Shown here one piece after another: positions 9,611 through 18,274 of a stretch of DNA of 64,000 nucleotides; positions within the stretch are counted from its first letter, which is position 1, and each line of letters begins with the position of its first letter. The notes under the pieces were generated by a model. It was not told the DNA's origin and ran no database searches. It saw only the letters and a program-made list of their open reading frames with translations. The stretch spans positions 111,012 through 175,011 of IMG/VR virus record IMGVR_UViG_3300025141_016305. One strand, written 5' to 3'. A program made the position numbers and the translations under genes. This DNA is from a virus.

Positions 9611-10244
9611 GTTTATTCTTGAATTCCTCTAAATCACTAAGAGTATCTATATCAATAACTTTTGGTATCTTGTAATATAAAGTATCTTTATTATACAGGT
9701 TGTTGTTTAGGTTTTTAATCTCATTTGTTTTAAATATACTAATCATATGACATATTTTAAAACATTTGGGATAATCTTGCCTCCTATAGTAATCGTGCGG
9801 GACTATTTGAGAGCCCCTATTGTTATCCTCTTCTTTTAGAAATAAATAAGGACTAACATCTATTTCTTCTCTGCACAATAAAGATAGAGCTTTATTGCAC
9901 TTAAACCATTCATACGCCTTCAATACATCTTCCCATTTTCTTTCTGGGTATGTCAAATACAGCATTATTACATCTCCAGATAATTGACAATCTTCAACAA
10001 CTTCCTCGACACACTGTAATGTGGAAGCTGTGTCTTTTGCGCTTTTAGCACTACGATTGTGAATATTGCACATTGCAAAATCACTGCGTACGCGGGCAAT
10101 AATCGATGGATCATCTGTACTAACAAAGACCTTATCACGATATTGTTTTGGGATCTTATTTAGCGTGGCATCTAACAGTATTTGATTTTTTTTTGGCAGG
10201 CCTTTGGAGCCCTTTCTGGCTGGTATGATAATGTTGAAGTTCAT
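9600..10244 (-). CDS. CMP-sialic acid synthetase-like cytidylyltransferase
   Basis: 214 residues. The N-terminal IIPARKGSKGLPKKN (residues 5-19) is the CTP-binding signature of NeuA/KdsB-like cytidylyltransferases, and FVSTDDPSI and a C-terminal IDIDTLSDLEEF segment complete the family pattern. It would activate the NeuB product with CTP. It overlaps the synthase gene and lies 3 bases from the aminotransferase gene. A second, divergent member of this family is at 41973-42641. Confidence 0.85.
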   Translation of the reverse strand: MNFNIIIPARKGSKGLPKKNQILLDATLNKIPKQYRDKVFVSTDDPSIIARVRSDFAMCNIHNRSAKSAKDTASTLQCVEEVVEDCQLSGDVIMLYLTYPERKWEDVLKAYEWFKCNKALSLLCREEIDVSPYLFLKEEDNNRGSQIVPHDYYRRQDYPKCFKICHMISIFKTNEIKNLNNNLYNKDTLYYKIPKVIDIDTLSDLEEFKNKHGS

Positions 10245-10247
10245 TTT

Positions 10248-10892
10248 TCATCTATTTGCTTTTTCATATATGGGAAACTGTGATAAGTCTTTATGAATCC
10301 CTGAAGTTTCTAGATCTTCATTGTAATCCTCTATATTTTTGAATAGCTCCAAGCCCTCTGCCGCTTGTTCCGGGGGCATATACATATTCCACCCTATCAT
10401 GTCGAAAGAGTCGTCCTTGTAAAGTTTATCTATATGGCGACCTTCATATCTAGCTACCTTGAACCAGTCGTATGCTTTTTTATCGTTTGTAAGAATCATT
10501 CCACCTTTGCCAATTGGAATATGTTTTCTGCGGTGAAAAGAGAGACAATAATAAGAATCTTGCACGTACATGTCTTTTCTCATTCTGGTTGCTGCATCAT
10601 AAACTGGGTATGGAGATAATTGATATTCTCCTGACCAATCTATATCTTTAAATTTTACCTGACAACCTGCGTGAATCACTGTGCACGGGACGGATACATA
10701 GGTTCTTTTTGGGAGCGTAATTTCTCCTTCTGCTTTTAAATACTTTAAGCACAAAAACATCGCATCAGTACAATTATCAATGGCTACAGCATATTTGCTT
10801 CCCGCGTAATTTGCCATCTTCTTTTCAAAAAGATCGACCACATCCCATGGATCAGATAAATTATAATCCTTTATATACTTTTCTACTAACAT
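10248..10892 (-). CDS. Short DegT/DnrJ/EryC1-type aminotransferase
   Basis: 214 residues from the ATG at 10892; an upstream ATG at 10931 would run into the lipoprotein gene. PLP-dependent aspartate-aminotransferase fold: the internal-aldimine Lys is probably K123 in SFHRRKHIPIGKGG, and YDAATRM supplies the Asp that contacts the pyridine nitrogen. It is far shorter than the usual 360-390 residues, lacking most of the C-terminal small domain. It may be a minimal viral form or a decayed copy. Likely role is amino-sugar synthesis in the glycan locus. Confidence 0.72.
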   Translation of the reverse strand: MLVEKYIKDYNLSDPWDVVDLFEKKMANYAGSKYAVAIDNCTDAMFLCLKYLKAEGEITLPKRTYVSVPCTVIHAGCQVKFKDIDWSGEYQLSPYPVYDAATRMRKDMYVQDSYYCLSFHRRKHIPIGKGGMILTNDKKAYDWFKVARYEGRHIDKLYKDDSFDMIGWNMYMPPEQAAEGLELFKNIEDYNEDLETSGIHKDLSQFPIYEKANR

Positions 10893-10894
10893 AA

Positions 10895-11557
10895 TTATTG
10901 CGGGTCTTCTACTCGTATTAACAAATTGCATGCATCGGCTTGATTAAAACATCGATCGATAATGCACTGCTCGTCAGTAAAGCGACCAGCAGCGTCGACG
11001 CAGTTTGCCCTAACACAATTAGCAAAGTTGATATAGGCATTCTGTGCAGCTGCACTATACCGGTCCATGCACATGCGGCTGCATTCCACTTGTTCTTCTT
11101 CCATCATATATTGGCCACAATTTTCCTGATCAAAACAACCAACCAATTCAAGACACTCAGCTGCTACGGCGCGATCTACTCCGGTGTCGGGAAACTGACT
11201 ATCACTGCCGGTGGATGGCTGATCCTCTTCTACTGCCGGAGTGAAGTCGCTCATCGGTGCGGTACCGCCTGTTGGCTCGGCGGATTCTTCTTCGGTCATA
11301 ATTCCTGCCATGACGCTAGGGGAGTTTGGAGTTTCTTGGCCGGCCGAGGGAATGTATTCATTAACAGGTGGGGTTTGCGTGTTGCTTGGCGTACATCCGT
11401 ACCGGCTGCCTTCGAGAGTTAATTGTTCAGTACACTCAAGCCCATCGCCACAGTCGAAATCGCCAGCATTGCAGTTGCCGCTAGGAATGTGCCTTTTTTC
11501 TTTTTCGCACCCAAAAAGAAAAATAAGTGTTGTTAATAGTATAAAAATTAATTTCAT
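10895..11557 (-). CDS. Cys-rich lipoprotein of host type
   Basis: 220 residues. A lipoprotein signal is clear: MKLIFILLTTLIFLFGC with lipobox LFGC and Cys17 as the acylated residue. The middle is Pro/Ser/Thr/Glu-rich and disordered. The first part of the mature protein and the C-terminal 90 residues hold many paired Cys (DFDCGDGLEC, CMDRY, NCVRANC, QCIIDRC), suggesting disulfides outside the cytoplasm. Gene base composition is visibly GC-richer (about half by eye) than the AT-rich neighbours, with different codon use, pointing to recent transfer. Such Cys-rich lipoproteins are common in Myxococcota-type bacteria; that source is my inference. Function unknown. Confidence 0.8.
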   Translation of the reverse strand: MKLIFILLTTLIFLFGCEKEKRHIPSGNCNAGDFDCGDGLECTEQLTLEGSRYGCTPSNTQTPPVNEYIPSAGQETPNSPSVMAGIMTEEESAEPTGGTAPMSDFTPAVEEDQPSTGSDSQFPDTGVDRAVAAECLELVGCFDQENCGQYMMEEEQVECSRMCMDRYSAAAQNAYINFANCVRANCVDAAGRFTDEQCIIDRCFNQADACNLLIRVEDPQ

Positions 11558-11560
11558 TTT

Positions 11561-12217
11561 TTATCCTTTTTTTCTTGTCATCTTATCATAATATTCGCCA
11601 ACTTTAAATGATTTACCCGTGGTCGCAGTAGTGCCCGCGAAATCTTCATCATAGGCAAAACCAGGAATAACTCTAAAATCAAAACTAACTCTTGTCGCAC
11701 CTGTCTTATTGGTTTTGTTTCCGTGGCGGACTTGATTTAAATAAGCAAACAAAAATTCGCCATATTCCAACTCTATTGGCTTAAAGTCTCCTAGGCCTGG
11801 TAGGGTTTCTGACCAGATTGTATTAGTTCCGTAACATTTAGTGATGGGCAAAAAGATATTTACCTCTCCTAATGGGTGCTTATGGTTAGAATCCCCATCG
11901 CAGTGCCAAAGATAGACTGCTTTTGCCCCAGGTCTATGAAATCGAATGTTCGGATATTTTTGATATATAAGCGTATCGTCTTGAAACAAGGGAAATACAA
12001 CCTTTCGAAGGAAAGAGGTATATAAGTTCTCGAATTCTGGCCAGCCATCATCAATCTTTTTATAGAAAGCTTTATGGAAAGGTGTGTGAGTATCCTCTCC
12101 TAGTGCCAAATTTTTCTTTCGATCGTGACTGTCTAAATCTTCTAGGGGCACCTCGTATAAGGCGCGTACAAGCTGGGAAAAAGGATATTTTTTTGTATCA
12201 TACTTTATTATTTTCAT
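11561..12217 (-). CDS. Fe(II)/2-oxoglutarate-type dioxygenase
   Basis: 218 residues. WHCDGDSN near residue 105 gives the HxD pair of the double-stranded beta-helix iron site, VNIFLPIT is the following strand, and RHGNKTNKTGATRVSFDFR gives the distal His and an Arg for 2-oxoglutarate. The pattern resembles StrG/streptomycin-type and polysaccharide-cluster hydroxylases. The start has a good SD (GGAGA). Placement between two sugar-modifying genes suggests hydroxylation of a sugar or lipid precursor. The substrate is unknown. Confidence 0.7.
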   Translation of the reverse strand: MKIIKYDTKKYPFSQLVRALYEVPLEDLDSHDRKKNLALGEDTHTPFHKAFYKKIDDGWPEFENLYTSFLRKVVFPLFQDDTLIYQKYPNIRFHRPGAKAVYLWHCDGDSNHKHPLGEVNIFLPITKCYGTNTIWSETLPGLGDFKPIELEYGEFLFAYLNQVRHGNKTNKTGATRVSFDFRVIPGFAYDEDFAGTTATTGKSFKVGEYYDKMTRKKG

Positions 12218-12232
12218 TTATACTCTCCAATT

Positions 12233-13312
12233 TTAGTAATATTGTTTAGAAAATTTAATTATTTTTTCACAAATATAATCAATTTCTAAATTTGTTAAAT
12301 CCGGAAACGATGGAAAAACTACCACTTCCTTGTTTATCAATTTTGCATTTATATCTTTTCCGGAAAAATTTAAGTGTTTATGAGCCCTGTAGGAATAAAA
12401 CATTGGCCTAGTATCGATTGCCGCGGCCATAAAGAAATCTTTTGCTACATCATATCCTTTTGAACCTGGTATTTTAATTCCGAACATCCACTTTGAATGA
12501 GTAGTATTTTCTTCTTCTATTTGCAGTTTCACGTTGGGGATGTTTTTTAAATTTTCTTTGTACCTTGAAAAAATTCTTTTTTTACTTTCGATGATACTGT
12601 TGCTATCTTCTAATTGCCCAAGAAGCAGAGCAGCTTGTATATTCGTCATTCTATAGTTGTATCCTAATTCATCATGAATAAATCTGACTTCGCTCTGCCC
12701 TTGTCCTCTTAGTTTTGAAGCGTATTCATAAATATTTTTATCATTTGTCAAAAAAGCACCACCTTCACCACAAGTTATATTTTTATTGCCGTAAAAAGAT
12801 AGTGAAGAACACAGGGATTGAGTACCAGAAGAATAGCCGGCATAAGACCCAAAAAAACCCTCACAGTTGTCTTCAATAATTGGACAATTAAATTTTTGTT
12901 TCAAATCTGGGACGTTTATTATGTTTCCCAAGTTATGTACAGCAAATATCGCGCTTCCCTCTTCAACCTTGTCTATTTCCATATTCCAAGTATTTAAATT
13001 CAGATCGACACACTCAACTGCCCATTCATTATTATCATACACTAGAGAATTGTAAGCTGCAACGTAACATGCACTAGGCACTATAATCTTTTTTATATCT
13101 GGGCGTGTTTTTTTTAGCGCTCTTACCACAAGGTGTGTGGCAGCGGTACCATTATTAGTAAGGAGTGCATATTTGTAGCCTCCTACTTCTGATAGTTTTT
13201 CTGAAGCTAAATCAACATATTTGCCTGTTGAAGATACCCAGGAAGACTTTATGGCATCATTAGCATAGTGCGCGCTTTTCGCGGAGATAGATGGCTTATA
13301 TACCGGAATCAT
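12233..13312 (-). CDS. DegT/DnrJ/EryC1/StrS aminotransferase
   Basis: 359 residues, full length for the family. PLP-dependent transfer of an amino group to a keto-sugar nucleotide. EDNCEGFFG (D148) and SFYGNKNITCGEGG (K177, aldimine Lys) are visible, as is a typical C-terminal substrate domain. It overlaps the downstream end of the acetyltransferase gene (13296-13718) by 17 bases. The two would form the usual aminate-then-acylate pair for an N-acylated deoxyamino sugar such as a perosamine from the Gmd product. That pairing is inference. Confidence 0.88.
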   Translation of the reverse strand: MIPVYKPSISAKSAHYANDAIKSSWVSSTGKYVDLASEKLSEVGGYKYALLTNNGTAATHLVVRALKKTRPDIKKIIVPSACYVAAYNSLVYDNNEWAVECVDLNLNTWNMEIDKVEEGSAIFAVHNLGNIINVPDLKQKFNCPIIEDNCEGFFGSYAGYSSGTQSLCSSLSFYGNKNITCGEGGAFLTNDKNIYEYASKLRGQGQSEVRFIHDELGYNYRMTNIQAALLLGQLEDSNSIIESKKRIFSRYKENLKNIPNVKLQIEEENTTHSKWMFGIKIPGSKGYDVAKDFFMAAAIDTRPMFYSYRAHKHLNFSGKDINAKLINKEVVVFPSFPDLTNLEIDYICEKIIKFSKQYY

Positions 13313-13718
13313 TTTCTCTTCTCATAAAAATAGTATCTTCTGTTTCTTTAAACTTGCTGAATTCGAATGTTTCATATACATGAATTGCTCTTTCGTTGTC
13401 CCTATCCACTGACAAATATATCTCTCCAGAGTACGAATCTATAAGCTTTTTCATTATCTTTTTGCCATAACCCTTTCCATAATGACCTTCTTTCACACAT
13501 ATTCCAAGCCACACTTTGTCGGATGCGTGATCTAGATCTAGGTGACCATAGCCGATTGCGGCCGTATCTATCAAAAGAAAAGTGACAATATGGTTTTCAA
13601 TCGCGGTTTCGGGTGTGCGATTAGAATAATATCTAAACTTTTTTTCAGACGAACCTATTGAATGTATAAAATTTCTCAAAGTAGAAATATTATTCTGATC
13701 AATTTTTAAGAATTTCAT
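13296..13718 (-). CDS. GNAT-family N-acetyltransferase
   Basis: 140 residues. Acetyl-CoA-binding motif A is visible as VKEGHYGKGYGKKIMKKLID (Gly-x-Gly-x-Gly/Ala type), with a following ERAIHVYETFEF segment typical of the family C-terminus. It overlaps the aminotransferase gene by 17 bases and the DUF6492-like gene by 20 bases, so it is part of the same transcript. Acylation of the amino sugar made by the neighbouring aminotransferase is the most likely role. Confidence 0.82.
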   Translation of the reverse strand: MKFLKIDQNNISTLRNFIHSIGSSEKKFRYYSNRTPETAIENHIVTFLLIDTAAIGYGHLDLDHASDKVWLGICVKEGHYGKGYGKKIMKKLIDSYSGEIYLSVDRDNERAIHVYETFEFSKFKETEDTIFMRRENDSGI

Positions 13719-14667
13719 TTACCTCTTCTACACAAGTTTCAGCATGTTTTTTCGACCCTATTCGAGTATGGTTTTGAAAAGTCACCGCATCCCATCCGGC
13801 TTCACTACACCTTTTTGATATGTGCGCGCACGAATCTTTAAAATTTTCAAAAGAAAATGCGGCTTCCTCTTCTTTGGATAAGATATGTACATCTCCATAA
13901 AGGTTTGTTCTAGAACCTATAGTGTGATTTTCTTCTCCTGGTACGCCCATTCGCCCCTTATAGGCCAAAATGCTCTTTTGAGGTCTGATTGCAACTCTGT
14001 TCGGATGATGTTTTAGAACATAATTAAAATAAAGCTCATAAGTTGTAAACAAAAGAGGTAACTTATCATGAGCCGGTTTTGGAGATGGTATGCAGCGATA
14101 CTCTTGTTGGGTAACTGAAATATCTGCCTTCCAAAATGGCATATTATGACGCTTTTCAACCCTTTCAAACATCTCTTTTAGAATATCTTTTTGAATCAAC
14201 ATATGATGACATATTCCAGAATATCTACTTTGCTTTGTCAGGCCGGGAATTAGCTTTTCCATATGTTCTAAATACGGGTGCTGAGTGACATGGCTTGGTA
14301 TATCATAACTTGCATTGTAAAGAGCAATATCATCTTCATTTATAAATTCTGTTTCTTTTAAAAATATAGTGTCTGCATCACAAACGAGTACATCTCTTTC
14401 CAAATCAGGAATAACTAGAGCCGAAGTTGTTTGTATAAGGCCTCCATAATAGTTAAAAGTTTTTCTATGGAATCCTACAATATCTCCAACATCTGTAAAG
14501 GAAAACGGAAACTTCTCTTCTGAATAAAACTCAGCTTTATCTGTTAGCTTTTCTTTGGATACAACTATGATCCTTCTAACGTTTTTTACATTTTTTCTGA
14601 TCCCGTCGATACACAGATCCAGAGTATCGGTGTCTTTTCTATGAGCGGGTATAACTACGTCTATCAT
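13699..14667 (-). CDS. DUF6492-like putative glycosyltransferase
   Basis: 322 residues. I chose the ATG at 14667 (MIDVVIPAHRK), which overlaps the upstream stop as ATGA; an ATG 12 bases earlier is less likely. The GT-A style opening DVVIPAHRKDTDTL is followed by VLVCDADTIFL, a DxD-like nucleotide-sugar site, near residue 115. The rest matches the length and style of the DUF6492 family found in polysaccharide clusters. Donor and acceptor cannot be deduced. Confidence 0.65.
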   Translation of the reverse strand: MIDVVIPAHRKDTDTLDLCIDGIRKNVKNVRRIIVVSKEKLTDKAEFYSEEKFPFSFTDVGDIVGFHRKTFNYYGGLIQTTSALVIPDLERDVLVCDADTIFLKETEFINEDDIALYNASYDIPSHVTQHPYLEHMEKLIPGLTKQSRYSGICHHMLIQKDILKEMFERVEKRHNMPFWKADISVTQQEYRCIPSPKPAHDKLPLLFTTYELYFNYVLKHHPNRVAIRPQKSILAYKGRMGVPGEENHTIGSRTNLYGDVHILSKEEEAAFSFENFKDSCAHISKRCSEAGWDAVTFQNHTRIGSKKHAETCVEEVNEILKN

Positions 14668-15497
14668 ACTAATTTCCAAACATCATAATAATCACTTTTC
14701 ATATGATTCATATCGTGAAAAAACATCCCATTGCCAAAACTACTATACCATTTTTGATCTTCATGTTTAAACTGTTCAACAAAGTCTTTACTGTGTATTA
14801 TCTTTTTATGTTTTCCAATCATTCCGGCGGCGAGGACAAATGTGCTCGAACCTGCAATAAGTACGTCACACTCTGACAATATTGAGAAATCTGCCATATA
14901 GTTGTTTTCTGGCTTGAAATAGAATCGAATGTTTTTGTTTTTTAAATATGTGTATGTTTCGTAAAAAGAAGGATAGTTTATATCTGGATCATCCGTACAG
15001 AGCGCAAAAATGATATCATTATCATATTCTTTCAACACTGTGTCTATTGCTTTTATATAATATTCTGCAGGGTGTATTTCTCTCCCATTCATTCCATCAG
15101 CACCTCTGGTATCTCCTCCTCTTATGTGAATTCCCACCACCGCTTTTGAGTCGTGTATCAAAGATGCAGGATTCCTTAGTTTAATAAAATCTCGGGGATC
15201 TTTTTTCGTTACTCGATAAAAAGGACCACACAGAGATAGTGTGTGTAATCTCCAGTTACCGCGGGAGTACGTGTCTATTAATTCTTCTTGATTTTTATAT
15301 ATTAAATCACCGAAGGGTATTTCTTCAGCTTCTATTTTGTCTTTTAAAATATCACAGGTTTGTTCAAAGCTATGATAACTATCCCACATAGCTGTTGAGC
15401 ATGGTTGCCCCAACATGCTCCCAAGCTGCATTAGAGTATTAAAATGAAAAATTTTGTTTCCATGTCTTCCTCTTGTCTGTTTGTCTATTATAATCAT
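14664..15497 (-). CDS. GT11-like alpha-1,2-fucosyltransferase
   Basis: 277 residues. GT11 signatures are visible: the HIRGGDTRG motif around residue 127 (family HxRRxD, nucleotide-sugar binding), CTDDPDI, and the DFSILSECDVLIAGSSTFVLAA block (family FxxMxxCxxxIISxSTFxxW). These enzymes transfer fucose from GDP-fucose. A second GT11-like gene is at 20311-21027. The window encodes Gmd but only a fragment of GDP-fucose synthase, so the donor may come from the host. Confidence 0.8.
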   Translation of the reverse strand: MIIIDKQTRGRHGNKIFHFNTLMQLGSMLGQPCSTAMWDSYHSFEQTCDILKDKIEAEEIPFGDLIYKNQEELIDTYSRGNWRLHTLSLCGPFYRVTKKDPRDFIKLRNPASLIHDSKAVVGIHIRGGDTRGADGMNGREIHPAEYYIKAIDTVLKEYDNDIIFALCTDDPDINYPSFYETYTYLKNKNIRFYFKPENNYMADFSILSECDVLIAGSSTFVLAAGMIGKHKKIIHSKDFVEQFKHEDQKWYSSFGNGMFFHDMNHMKSDYYDVWKLV

Positions 15498-15498
15498 T

Positions 15499-16158
15499 TT
15501 ATTTATTCCATTCCGGTAGGTGTTCTACTTCCTTAATAGGGTACCAATAAGTTGTCATTGCAATGCGGATCCCTTCTGATATTTCTTTTCCTCTATGTAC
15601 ATACGTAGAATCAAATAAAACGCAAGTTCCGGCATTTCCTGTCACTTCTACTATCTTATCATCTCCAAAATTGTTGCGAATATAAGAATCTTCAAGTCGA
15701 AGATTGGAAAAAAACGGCAACTCTGAATTTCGGGCCTTGGACCCCCTCAAGAACATAAACGGACCGTTTTCTGATTTGACATTTGTGAGATATATCATTG
15801 ATTTAAATTGTGCCGGCTTTTGACTATCCAGATGCCAGCCTCCCCCGGAGTCTGAGGGACTATCTTGTGCAAACTTTACAACATTTGACTGTACATTTTC
15901 TGGGAGGTGGCAATTCGAATATTGCTTTGCTATATCATATATAAATTTGTCATTTTTGAAATCAGACGCACATAAACTATATGGCTCTGATGGGCGAAGT
16001 CTGAGGTCTCCTCCTTGACCTGAAGAGAATGCTTCCAGAGGGGCTTTGGAAAGTTCCTTTATAGCCATGTCGCATTTTTCTTTGTTCCAATAATCTCGAA
16101 GTATGCATATGCCTTCTTTTCGAAGAATATTTAGAACTTCATGTATCATGTGGTTCAT
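15499..16158 (-). CDS. Phytanoyl-CoA dioxygenase (PhyH)-like oxygenase
   Basis: 219 residues. GGGWHLDSQKP supplies the HxD iron ligands, and DSTYVHRGKEISEGIRIAMTTYW gives the distal His and the 2-oxoglutarate-binding Arg, in the order expected for PhyH proteins. MIYLTNVKSENGPFMFLRGS is typical of the family core. It overlaps the GT2 gene at 16139. An in-frame ATG 9 bases in would also serve as start. Hydroxylation of a sugar or lipid is likely; the substrate is unknown. Confidence 0.75.
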   Translation of the reverse strand: MNHMIHEVLNILRKEGICILRDYWNKEKCDMAIKELSKAPLEAFSSGQGGDLRLRPSEPYSLCASDFKNDKFIYDIAKQYSNCHLPENVQSNVVKFAQDSPSDSGGGWHLDSQKPAQFKSMIYLTNVKSENGPFMFLRGSKARNSELPFFSNLRLEDSYIRNNFGDDKIVEVTGNAGTCVLFDSTYVHRGKEISEGIRIAMTTYWYPIKEVEHLPEWNK

Positions 16159-16942
16159 TTATTTTTTTCCATTTCCATTTCCATCGATCTTCAATTTCTC
16201 TTAACTTTAGTGTTTTTTCAGAGTTGCTTAAAAGATGGTGCTTAATTGTATTTCCATAATTAGCACCATGGTGTTGGTGGTCCCAGGCTGCGCGGTCGCG
16301 ATGAGACTCTCCAGAAGTAAAATAGTGACTTAACTTTCCATAATGTAATATTACTGGGTCTTTTTCTACATCTTCATAAGGTCTCGGGGTGTTGATAGGT
16401 TGATTTGACGGTCGTACTCTATGTTGAGTTATATCATACTTTAGAGTATGTCCGGGAATGTTTTTCACTAAAAAACCTTTCCTATAGGACGTTCCTATTT
16501 CCCATGGGTCCCATCTTATAATTTGGCCATTATTTCCTACATAACTATCGACTCTGTAGTGGTTTTCGTCTCTCCATAAATGAATCCATGGGAAAGTATA
16601 CATATTGACATCGGGATCTAAGCCTCCATTTTTTATCCAATCTGCGAAATTAGCAGAAGGTATTTCGTCGGCATCTAAAAACAAAAAATAATCCGGGTTA
16701 TATTTGTAACAGCGATCTAATATTTCTTGTCTCTGCAGGCTGCCTTGCCTGTCTTTCCAGTCGTGTGGAGGTCTTTTGTATATTTCCACGTTTGGATACT
16801 TTTTGCAAATCTCATATGTTTCATCATCACTTTGATCATCGCTAATCACTATTGCGTCACAAAATGTTGATAAAGCTTGTATTTGTTTATCAGCTATATA
16901 CGCGGCGTTTTTGGCTGGTATGCCTGCTACTATTTTAACCAT
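16139..16942 (-). CDS. Family 2 glycosyltransferase
   Basis: 267 residues. GT-A fold: VAGIPAKNAAYIADKQI at the N-terminus, VISDDQSDDETYEI nucleotide-binding acidic loop, and FLFLDADEIPSANF with the metal-binding DxD. The C-terminal half is rich in Trp and His, typical of GT2 enzymes acting on polysaccharide. It overlaps its neighbours by 20 and 8 bases. Donor unknown. Confidence 0.83.
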   Translation of the reverse strand: MVKIVAGIPAKNAAYIADKQIQALSTFCDAIVISDDQSDDETYEICKKYPNVEIYKRPPHDWKDRQGSLQRQEILDRCYKYNPDYFLFLDADEIPSANFADWIKNGGLDPDVNMYTFPWIHLWRDENHYRVDSYVGNNGQIIRWDPWEIGTSYRKGFLVKNIPGHTLKYDITQHRVRPSNQPINTPRPYEDVEKDPVILHYGKLSHYFTSGESHRDRAAWDHQHHGANYGNTIKHHLLSNSEKTLKLREIEDRWKWKWKKINEPHDT

Positions 16943-17198
16943 TTATACTGCTCCAAATATTAGACACATAAAGACTTGGGTCTTCATCGATTATCTCTTT
17001 CTTTACCGCTACAATTGTTGCAGCCCCGGGGCACAAACACTTTGGATGCACTATTCCTCTGGCTCCGGCATCAATAACAAAAGAAAAAAAGTTTTCAGGA
17101 TACGCGTCGTGCATGTATTCTCCCACTTTTCGGTGATTGTATTTTTGAATTTTTGGAAATGCCCACGATACACTTTTTTCACTAAGGTCTATTCTCAT
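16935..17198 (-). CDS. Small protein of the glycan locus, unknown
   Basis: 87 residues, overlapping the gene on each side by 8 and 4 bases, which supports it being translated. It starts MRIDLSEKSVSWAFPKIQ and includes FVIDAGARGI and two Cys in KCLCPG. The DAGARG string recalls a methyltransferase motif I, but the rest of such a fold is missing. It may be a decayed enzyme or a genuine small protein. No function assigned. Confidence 0.5.
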   Translation of the reverse strand: MRIDLSEKSVSWAFPKIQKYNHRKVGEYMHDAYPENFFSFVIDAGARGIVHPKCLCPGAATIVAVKKEIIDEDPSLYVSNIWSSING

Positions 17199-18274
17199 TT
17201 TATTTCTCCCTTGTTTATTGTATATCTAACTAGTCTAGTTAATGGCGTTTGTATTCCCTCCAAAACACACAAAGTATATACACTCGGATCCTCAGAAAAT
17301 GATACAACATGAGGAGGGCCCATGTGGGTTGCCATAGATGAAACACAACCACTTTCTCGACTTTCCTTCACGGATTCCGGGTCTTGAGAGAATATGCTCC
17401 CGGCCTCTTTCCAATGAACTCCATCTTTTGATGTCATTATTAGTGTCTTTTTATCAAAATATTTTCGCTGTGAGCCGTCTGGGGTTAGGATTTCATTTCT
17501 AAAAAAATGAGAAAATGCAATGTACCCTTTTTTTGAAGAGAGAGGATATGCTCCCATAAAGTAAAGATTTTCATTTTCAAAATCAAAACCAGGATCTTTT
17601 GTTATCAACTTTGGCACGGACCAAGAAATTAAATCTTTTGATTTGATATAAAACACATGGCGTACGCCCAAGGCCTCATTTGATCTCAAGTACGCTACAT
17701 ATTCTTGTATATTCTCGTCGTAAAAAATACTTGGCATATTATCTGATCCGATTATTCCAGATTCACATTTAGTTAAATTACTAAGAACTGGCTTGTCATG
17801 GTAAAGACTCCACTTAATTCCGTCTTCTGACTTGAAAACATAATAACCATTTGCATGATATGGGTGGTGAAAATCATCTCCAAAAATAAGACGCTCTTCC
17901 AAAGGCCAACATGGACTAGGAACATTAAAAAGTTTTGCTCCTTTACTTACTTGACAATCTCTCAAAAGAGGGTGGCTCGGGCCGGCGTGGTAGCCACCAA
18001 TAGCTTTATATTTCTCTCCCGGGGGAGTTCTGGGATTTGTGTCAATAAATACTCTAAAGTTTTCTATTGCCAAAGAATTAACTAAAACAGTATTGTTTTC
18101 AGGCTTTATAAACACGTTGCTATTCTTTTTAGCGAAGCAAATAGCTGAAGGGTTGTCTAGTCTGTAGTAAATTTTATCTCCTGCAAGATGTGAATACACC
18201 CCTGTCCAAGTCCCGTTTTTTTCCCGCGGCGTTTCTCTCAAATTAAGCATTGTTTCATGTCTTTGCATTTTCAT
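17195..18274 (-). CDS. GH43/GH32-like five-bladed propeller protein
   Basis: 359 residues, start ATG overlapping the upstream stop as ATGA. Repeated beta-propeller phrases are visible: YYVFKSEDGIKWSLYHDKPV, SIFYDENIQEYVAYLRS, FYIKSKDLISWSVPKL and LIMTSKDGVHWKEAGS. The Asp-Gly-(I/V)-x-W pattern marks each blade edge, as in GH43/GH32/GH68-clan glycosidases and related sugar-binding proteins. No signal peptide. It may trim or bind the glycan made here. Active-site acids cannot be assigned with confidence. Confidence 0.65.
   Translation of the reverse strand: MKMQRHETMLNLRETPREKNGTWTGVYSHLAGDKIYYRLDNPSAICFAKKNSNVFIKPENNTVLVNSLAIENFRVFIDTNPRTPPGEKYKAIGGYHAGPSHPLLRDCQVSKGAKLFNVPSPCWPLEERLIFGDDFHHPYHANGYYVFKSEDGIKWSLYHDKPVLSNLTKCESGIIGSDNMPSIFYDENIQEYVAYLRSNEALGVRHVFYIKSKDLISWSVPKLITKDPGFDFENENLYFMGAYPLSSKKGYIAFSHFFRNEILTPDGSQRKYFDKKTLIMTSKDGVHWKEAGSIFSQDPESVKESRESGCVSSMATHMGPPHVVSFSEDPSVYTLCVLEGIQTPLTRLVRYTINKGEIK

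Noticed and set aside
16935-17198. Fragment of an FkbM methyltransferase
   Set aside because: DAGARG recalls motif I, but no other motif of that family follows and the gene overlaps its neighbours as an intact unit.
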